Positions 14,150 through 17,987 of a stretch of DNA of 17,987 nucleotides are shown piece by piece. The notes under the pieces are model-generated. The model was not told where the DNA came from. It ran no database searches and worked only from the letters and a program-made list of their open reading frames with translations. The stretch lies in NCBI GenBank assembly GCA_002431905.1, contig DJER01000017.1, positions 1-17,987 of the forward strand, given 5' to 3'. The first letter of the stretch is position 1, and every line of letters starts with the position of its first letter. This DNA is from Christensenella sp. UBA5893 (lineage in GTDB: Bacteria; Bacillota; Clostridia; Christensenellales; UBA1242). The position numbers and the translations under genes are program-made.

Positions 14150-16177
14150 TTATCCTTTATATCTTAATGCCCTAATGCTATTTAATATCGCAACAAGCGT
14201 AACACCAACATCTGCAATAACTGCACTTAACATACCAGTTATCCCCAAAGCACCTAATGTTAAAAATGTCACTTTTACAACTGCTGAAAGAATAATATTT
14301 TGCCAAACAATCTTTCGTGTAAATTTTGAAATTTTGATTGCTTCAACAATTTTTTGTGGGTTGTCGTTTGCAATAACAATATCTGATGCTTCAATACTTG
14401 CTTCACTTCCATTAAGTCCCATACTTATACCAACATCTGCCAAAGTTAGACTTGGTGCATCATTTATTCCATCGCCAACATATGCCATAACGACCTTATT
14501 ATTTTTTTGATTTTCAATAAATTTGTATTTATCTTCTGGAAGAAGTTTTCCATATGCTTCGTCAAGCCCAATATCTTTTGCAACATCATTTACGACATTT
14601 TCATTATCGCCCGAAAGCATAATTGTTTTTATTCCCATTGCCTTTAAATCTTTTATGCAAGGTTTTGTGCTTTCTTTCACAGAATCGCACAATTCAATTA
14701 TCCCAATTTGCTTGTCGTTTTCATACACTTCGACCATTGTTTTTTGCAAATCTTTTTGTTTTCTGCCAACAAAATAATTATTGTTATTATATTCAAAATA
14801 CACACCTTCGCCAGCAATTTCTTTAATTTTTTCAGATTTTGGCAACTTTTGTGTGCAATTTCTTGTAATTCCTTTTGCCAATGGATGATTCGAATACTGT
14901 TCGCCAAGGCAAGCATAAAATACAATTTCCTCCTTCTTGTAATTACTTGTTGAAGTCACGTTAACAATTTCAAACTCGCCCGTTGTAAGTGTTCCGGTTT
15001 TGTCAAAATCGACTGCTTCAATTTTGGTTAAAATATCAAGATAGTTCGAGCCTTTTACCAAAATTCCCTTTCTTGATGCATTACCAATGCCAGAGAAGTA
15101 TGAAAGTGGAACAGAAATGGCAAAAGCACAAGGACAAGATATAACCAAGAATATTAGTCCACGATAAATTGCTGTATTAAGGTTATGGGTTACTGCCCAA
15201 ACAATTCCCCAAACTCCAATTGCAAGCAAGATAACGCCCAAAGTGTACCACCTTGCAATTTTTGAAATAACTGTTTCAGTTTTTGTCTTCTTGTCACTTG
15301 CATTTTCAATAAGGTTCAAAATTTTGCTAACTGTACTATTTTTGTATTCCTTTGTTGCTTTTATATACAAAACACCATCAAGAACAATTGACCCAGAGAG
15401 TATTTCATCGCCTTCACTAACACTAACCGGCAAACTTTCGCCTGTTAAGCTTTGAGTGTTAAGTGTTACACTCCCCGAAGTAACAATTCCATCAACAGCC
15501 ACTTTTTCGCCCGCTTTTACAATTATTGTGTCCCCAACTTTAATTTCGCTTGGGTCAACTTTAATTTCTTCATTATTTTCATTTACCAAATATGCAAATT
15601 CTGGTTTTATGTTTGTAAGTTCTTCAATAGATTTTTTGGATTTGTTAAGAGCTATGCTTTCCAAAATTTTGCCAATTGTGTAAAGTCCAACAACCATAAG
15701 CCCGTCACAGTGTTCGCCAACGAGTGTTGCACCGATAACAGACAACGTTACCAAAAAGTTTTCATTTATTGTGCCTTTGAGCAACAATTTTAATGCCCTA
15801 TAATATGTTTTGTAGCCCATAAGCAAAGCACTTATAACAAACATTGTCCAATATAACCAAACAGGCATTGACACTGTTAGAACAATTATTGCAAGAATAA
15901 TTCCAATTGAAAGTAAACAAACATCAACAACAACCCCAATGTTGGTCTTTTTTGAATTTTCGTTTTCAACAATAATTTTTGCATCAGGTTCAACCTGCTT
16001 TGCAATTTTTACTGCTTCTTCAAGTGCTTTTTGTTCATCTTCACTTTTTAGTTCCAAAGTTGAATTAACAAATTCAATCTTTGCACTTTTAATATATTTG
16101 CCAGAGTTTAGTTGTTCTTCCAATGCTCTTGCACAGTTTGGGCATTCCAAACCTTGTATCTTATATTTCTTTGTCAT
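14150..16177 (-). CDS. Heavy-metal-translocating P1B-type ATPase (Zn/Cd/Pb exporter type)
   Basis: 675 aa membrane pump that uses ATP to export soft metal ions. The N-terminal HMA-like domain has the CPNC metal site (Cys12, Cys15). Two helices at about 85-125 and further helices precede the actuator domain with TGES (Glu247). The membrane metal site is CPC (Cys348-Pro349-Cys350). The phosphorylation site is DKTGT with Asp392. The nucleotide-binding domain contains HP (SNHPLAKG), and the hinge is GDGINDAP (568-575). The last two helices carry a Lys (SAVVKVTFLTLG) and ADVGVT; the latter Asp-Gly pair is the known mark of the ZntA/CadA (P1B-2) group rather than the copper group. The ATG at 16177 has AAGGAG upstream. 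Two operator-like palindromes precede it, consistent with metal-responsive repression. The regulator gene is not in the window. The symbol cadA or zntA is not assigned because the metal cannot be decided. Confidence 0.93.
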   Translation of the reverse strand: MTKKYKIQGLECPNCARALEEQLNSGKYIKSAKIEFVNSTLELKSEDEQKALEEAVKIAKQVEPDAKIIVENENSKKTNIGVVVDVCLLSIGIILAIIVLTVSMPVWLYWTMFVISALLMGYKTYYRALKLLLKGTINENFLVTLSVIGATLVGEHCDGLMVVGLYTIGKILESIALNKSKKSIEELTNIKPEFAYLVNENNEEIKVDPSEIKVGDTIIVKAGEKVAVDGIVTSGSVTLNTQSLTGESLPVSVSEGDEILSGSIVLDGVLYIKATKEYKNSTVSKILNLIENASDKKTKTETVISKIARWYTLGVILLAIGVWGIVWAVTHNLNTAIYRGLIFLVISCPCAFAISVPLSYFSGIGNASRKGILVKGSNYLDILTKIEAVDFDKTGTLTTGEFEIVNVTSTSNYKKEEIVFYACLGEQYSNHPLAKGITRNCTQKLPKSEKIKEIAGEGVYFEYNNNNYFVGRKQKDLQKTMVEVYENDKQIGIIELCDSVKESTKPCIKDLKAMGIKTIMLSGDNENVVNDVAKDIGLDEAYGKLLPEDKYKFIENQKNNKVVMAYVGDGINDAPSLTLADVGISMGLNGSEASIEASDIVIANDNPQKIVEAIKISKFTRKIVWQNIILSAVVKVTFLTLGALGITGMLSAVIADVGVTLVAILNSIRALRYKG

Positions 16178-16194
16178 TTTTCTCCTTTTATATA

Positions 16195-16211
16195 TGAATA
16201 ACTATTCAACT
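16195..16211 (-). promoter_or_regulatory. ArsR/SmtB-like operator, proximal copy
   Basis: On the minus strand this reads AGTTGAATAGTTATTCA. Its core TGAATA-GT-TATTCA is a perfect 6-2-6 palindrome. It lies between the ribosome site of the ATPase gene and the predicted transcription start. A weak TATGAT 13 nt upstream could belong to a second promoter. Confidence 0.6.
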
Positions 16212-16345
16212 GTTTTTGCCTATCATATGTTTTTAATTGCAATTTCACTCATTATCCTTTGCAAATAACGGAAACTTCATATCCTTATATAATATGCCAT
16301 ATAGCGTTTTGCATTTAATTATATGTAATATCTACAAATAACAAT

Positions 16346-16362
16346 TGAATTATTGTTCAACT
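16346..16362 (-). promoter_or_regulatory. ArsR/SmtB-like operator, distal copy at the transcription start
   Basis: On the minus strand this reads AGTTGAACAATAATTCA, identical to the proximal copy at 14 of 17 positions and in the same orientation. It starts 3 nt after the -10 hexamer and covers the expected +1, so a bound repressor would block transcription. Confidence 0.65.
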
Positions 16363-16365
16363 ATT

Positions 16366-16394
16366 ATAATAAACCTAATCAAATATAGTGTCAA
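16366..16394 (-). promoter_or_regulatory. Promoter of the metal ATPase gene
   Basis: On the minus strand, TTGACA (16389-16394), a 17-nt spacer and TATTAT (16366-16371). This is back to back with the plus-strand promoter at 16413-16442. The leader is about 180 nt. Confidence 0.75.
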
Positions 16395-16412
16395 GCAGTT
16401 TGAATTATTTTC

Positions 16413-16442
16413 TTGACTTAATATTGATATATTTATTATATT
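16413..16442 (+). promoter_or_regulatory. Promoter of the CrtO-like gene
   Basis: TTGACT (16413-16418), an 18-nt spacer and TATATT (16437-16442). The two divergent -35 hexamers are only 18 nt apart, so regulation of the ATPase could affect this gene as well. Confidence 0.6.
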
Positions 16443-16475
16443 TGAATTGTAGCATAATATTTTATGGAGTTACAA

Positions 16476-17042
16476 ATGAACAAAAAGAAAACTTTGTGGG
16501 CTGTTGTTATTTTTACAAGTTTATTTAACTTGCTTTTTATATCTAACCTTATATACTGCATATATAAAGGTTTTTGGGGCTGGCAGTTTTCTACCTTTAT
16601 CACATTTTTTATGTTTGCATATCATTTTGATATAAGATTATTGATTGGGGGATTTTTTACCTTTTTCATAAAAAAGCATATAAACGTTTCCAGCAAGAAA
16701 TATGTTGTTAGTGACAAGCAATACAAACTTTACAACAAGCTAAAAGTTAGAAAATGGAAAGATAGATATTTTGCAATGAACAAATCGCAATTCGTTATGT
16801 CAAATAATCTTGAAATTATCCTAAAAAACAACATTTGTGCCGAACTTAGCCATATTTGTTGTGTAATTTTTAGTTTTTTGGCTATTCTTTTTGGTTGTTT
16901 GCTATCAACTGACGAATGGTGGATATATGTTTCAACTTCAATACTTTCTGCCATTTTTGTTGATATTTTCCCAATTCTGATTCAAAGATTTAATAGGTAT
17001 CGCCTTCAAAAAATTTATAAACTTAAGGACAAAGAAATGTAA
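16476..17042 (+). CDS. Multi-pass membrane protein resembling CrtO-type glycosyl-diaponeurosporenoate acyltransferases
   Basis: 188 aa from the ATG at 16476, chosen because GGAG lies 6 nt upstream and overlaps an earlier in-frame ATG (16464) that lacks a ribosome site. Hydrophobic segments lie at about residues 7-30, 34-65 (two short ones), 122-141 and 146-166. The central KVRKWKDRYF, the E-x-x-H motif (AELSH) and the terminal IQRFNRYRL match, from memory, the W-K, E-x-x-H and IQRYNRPRL marks of the CrtO family, whose founding member acylates the staphyloxanthin precursor in Staphylococcus. No carotenoid genes are present here, so the substrate is probably a different lipid or glycolipid. The Pro usual in NRPR is Tyr here. 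There is no clear terminator before the tRNA promoter. Confidence 0.6.
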   Translation: MNKKKTLWAVVIFTSLFNLLFISNLIYCIYKGFWGWQFSTFITFFMFAYHFDIRLLIGGFFTFFIKKHINVSSKKYVVSDKQYKLYNKLKVRKWKDRYFAMNKSQFVMSNNLEIILKNNICAELSHICCVIFSFLAILFGCLLSTDEWWIYVSTSILSAIFVDIFPILIQRFNRYRLQKIYKLKDKEM

Positions 17043-17085
17043 TGAATATTTAACAAAAAAGTTTTGTCAAAAAATAAAAAAGTTG

Positions 17086-17114
17086 TTGACAATATTTGAC
17101 ATATATATTATAAT
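17086..17114 (+). promoter_or_regulatory. Consensus promoter of tRNA-Ile
   Basis: TTGACA (17086-17091), 17-nt spacer, TATAAT (17109-17114). The perfect sigma-A match is usual for strongly expressed stable RNA genes. Confidence 0.85.
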
Positions 17115-17165
17115 GCAAGAGTCAGTAAGCGAATCGGAATAAATCGTTTACTTAATAATAACTGA

Positions 17166-17242
17166 TGGAATGTAGCTCAGCCGGTTAGAGCACCACCCTG
17201 ATAAGGTGGGGGTCGGTGGTTCGAGTCCACTCATTCCAACCA
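17166..17242 (+). tRNA. tRNA-Ile (anticodon GAU)
   Basis: A 77-nt cloverleaf. The acceptor stem TGGAATG pairs with CATTCCA, followed by discriminator A and an encoded CCA (17240-17242). The D-arm is GCTC-AGCCGGTTA-GAGC. The anticodon stem is CCACC/GGTGG with loop CTGATAA, so the anticodon is GAT. The T-arm is GGTGG-TTCGAGT-CCACT with one G-U pair. It decodes AUC and AUU. It stands alone, outside an rRNA operon in this window, with its own promoter and terminator. Confidence 0.97.
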
Positions 17243-17247
17243 AGAGC

Positions 17248-17280
17248 AAGTGTTTGGCAAAGCCAAACACTTTTTCTTTT
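17248..17280 (+). terminator. Intrinsic terminator of tRNA-Ile
   Basis: AAGTGTTTGGC pairs with GCCAAACACTT (11 bp, 3-nt loop), followed by a T-rich tail (TTTTTCTTTTT). Confidence 0.93.
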
Positions 17281-17465
17281 TACAAAATCAAACGTTGAAA
17301 GTCTACTTTCATAAGCGAGATTTTGGAAAAGAAAAATAGTTTACGAAAGCAAACTTGCGAGTGTTTCGTGATGCACGAAGAACCACAGTTTGAGTAATCC
17401 CCCTAACCTTATATTGAGAGTAGCGAAAGTATAAGATGTGGGTCGGTTCAATCCTACCAAATTTG
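17281..17465 (+). other. Structured non-coding stretch with a tRNA-like 3' part
   Basis: No reading frame is supported. Visible hairpins are GAAAG/CTTTC near 17297-17311, TTCGTG-ATG-CACGAA (17365-17379) and CTTATA/TATAAG (17408-17435). The last 80 nt can be drawn as a degenerate tRNA: CAGTTTG (17386-17392) pairs 6 of 7 with CAAATTT (17458-17464), and GTCGG-TTCAAT-CCTAC (17442-17457) resembles a T-arm with a 6-nt loop and one mismatch. There is no D-arm, and the anticodon-position loop is 16 nt. It ends at an intact terminator. It could be a tRNA remnant, an attachment-site scar, or a small RNA. Confidence 0.35.
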
Positions 17466-17491
17466 AGAGCGAATTTCGCTCTCATTTTTTT
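17465..17491 (+). terminator. Intrinsic terminator after the tRNA-like stretch
   Basis: GAGAGCGA-ATT-TCGCTCTC followed by A and seven T. It implies that something is transcribed from the 17281-17464 interval, although no promoter was identified there. Confidence 0.88.
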
Positions 17492-17600
17492 ATCTAAAAA
17501 GTGGCTAAAACCCAGTAATTTCGGGCATTTCAGGGCTTTTGCTAAAATTTAATTTTTAGAAATTTGAACGCCTTAAAATCAAAAATTTCACTCTAAATTT

Positions 17601-17627
17601 TGACATCAAATCAAAATTTGACATCAA
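17601..17627 (-). repeat. Two inverted copies of the TTGATGTCA motif (arm-site cluster A)
   Basis: TGACATCAA, the complement of TTGATGTCA, occurs at 17601-17609 and 17619-17627, 18 bp apart, both in a TTTGACATCAAAT context. It lies downstream of the recombinase gene. Short repeats beside a tyrosine recombinase gene are typical of arm-type binding sites for the integrase N-terminal domain; that role is inferred. Confidence 0.75.
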
Positions 17628-17653
17628 ATATTTTTTACTTAAAAATTTGCAAT

Positions 17654-17696
17654 AAAAAAAGACCTATAAGAACAAAATTTTCCTATCGGTCTTTTT
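17654..17696 (-). terminator. Hairpin terminator downstream of the recombinase gene
   Basis: AAAAAGACC pairs with GGTCTTTTT, with three further pairs after a mismatch. On the minus strand a T7 run follows, so it likely ends the recombinase transcript. It lies between the two TTGATGTCA clusters. Confidence 0.75.
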
Positions 17697-17725
17697 CTTT
17701 CTAGAACTATCTAAAACTGATACAT

Positions 17726-17768
17726 TTGATGTCAATTGATGTCAAAATTGATGTCAAAATTGATGTCA
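17726..17768 (+). repeat. Four direct copies of TTGATGTCA (arm-site cluster B)
   Basis: Exact copies start at 17726, 17736, 17748 and 17760, spaced 10, 12 and 12 bp, about one helical turn each, so bound proteins would sit on one face of the DNA. The array ends 5 nt from the recombinase stop codon. Its orientation is opposite to cluster A. Confidence 0.9.
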
Positions 17769-17772
17769 ACTT

Positions 17773-17987
17773 TTACATCTCAAAATCGTGTTGTTTTCTT
17801 CTTCGTCTTTCTTGCTTTTCTATTAACAACCTTTCAAGTTCAGCGTCTAGTTCATCATCTTCCATTTCTTCCGTTTCTTTGCTTTCGCTTGTTTTAAAGT
17901 TGTTGTTTAACACATCAGTTTCCTTTTGAAAGTATGATTTATCTACACTGTTATATGTTGTGATTGTTGTTTTTACGGATTTATGAC
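17773..17987 (-). CDS. Tyrosine recombinase/integrase, C-terminal end only (gene runs off the window)
   Basis: 70 residues are visible in the minus-strand frame that begins at the window edge; the start lies outside. The sequence opens with HKSVKTTITTYNSVDKSYFQ. This matches the end of phage/ICE-type tyrosine recombinases, in which (L)GH-x-S-x-x-T-T supplies the last catalytic His or Trp-His region and the Tyr a few residues later (Tyr11 here) is the nucleophile that cuts DNA. The last 35 residues form an acidic then strongly basic tail (EEMEDDELDAELERLL...RRRRKQHDFEM), longer than usual after the Tyr. A terminator and repeat clusters follow. The nearby tRNA gene fits an integration end. The assignment rests on a short motif, but that motif is distinctive. 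Confidence 0.8.
   Translation of the reverse strand, partial: HKSVKTTITTYNSVDKSYFQKETDVLNNNFKTSESKETEEMEDDELDAELERLLIEKQERRRRKQHDFEM

Noticed and set aside
15452..15793. Plus-strand 113-aa and 75-aa reading frames opposite the metal ATPase
   Set aside because: They overlap the conserved actuator region of the ATPase on the other strand, and their composition mirrors that gene.
16178..16365. Metal riboswitch in the ATPase leader
   Set aside because: The 180-nt leader shows no recognised riboswitch core or terminator/antiterminator pair; the palindromes match DNA operator style instead.
17043..17085. Terminator for the CrtO-like gene
   Set aside because: ACAAAA/TTTTGT near 17053-17067 could form a weak 6-bp hairpin but has no T run after it, so it is not a convincing terminator.
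17726..17768. CRISPR array
   Set aside because: The repeats are only 9 bp with 1-3 bp between them, with no spacers and no cas genes; an arm-site or iteron-like array fits better.

Overview
The window is AT-rich (roughly 30% GC by eye) bacterial chromosome with consensus sigma-A-type promoters, AGGAG ribosome sites, intrinsic terminators and BspA-type leucine-rich-repeat and InlB-type repeat surface proteins. This suggests an uncultured gut Firmicute (Clostridia/Christensenellales-like). That placement is inference from gene style; no marker gene here fixes it. TGA is not read as Trp in the proteins examined.

Layout. 1-596 holds no gene: a C10 tract, a cluster of MITE-like inverted repeats (109-332), and a long hairpin (467-598) that also ends the secG transcript. 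597-1136 (minus) is a two-gene membrane operon, a 72-aa protein then SecG, driven by two tandem promoters. 1298-1666 (minus) is a small hypothetical protein with its own promoter and terminator. 1762-8474 (minus) is a two-gene envelope operon: a 308-aa membrane-anchored protein followed 2 nt later by a 1927-aa membrane-anchored protein built from about seven related modules plus C-terminal InlB/Listeria-Bacteroides-type repeats. 8621-10369 (minus) is aspS. 10629-11210 (plus) is a GNAT-like acetyltransferase, converging on a BspA-like LRR surface protein (11270-13699, minus) across a bidirectional terminator. 14150-16177 (minus) is a Zn/Cd/Pb-type P1B ATPase. Its 5' region carries a consensus promoter and two near-identical inverted-repeat operators of the ArsR/SmtB style. 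16476-17042 (plus) is a CrtO-like acyltransferase-family membrane protein. 17166-17242 is tRNA-Ile(GAU) with promoter and terminator.

The right end looks like the edge of an integrated mobile element. A 5'-truncated reading frame on the minus strand (17773-17987), which enters from the window edge, has the HKSVKTT...Y signature of a tyrosine recombinase C-terminus. Between it and the tRNA lie two clusters of the 9-mer TTGATGTCA in opposite orientations, two terminators and a structured, tRNA-like non-coding stretch. This resembles an attL region with arm-type integrase sites.

The clearest candidates for something undescribed are (1) the modular 1927-aa/308-aa envelope pair, (2) the recombinase end with its arm-site-like array and tRNA-like fragment, (3) the dual operator of the metal exporter, and (4) a G8 tract inside the LRR surface protein that could allow phase variation.
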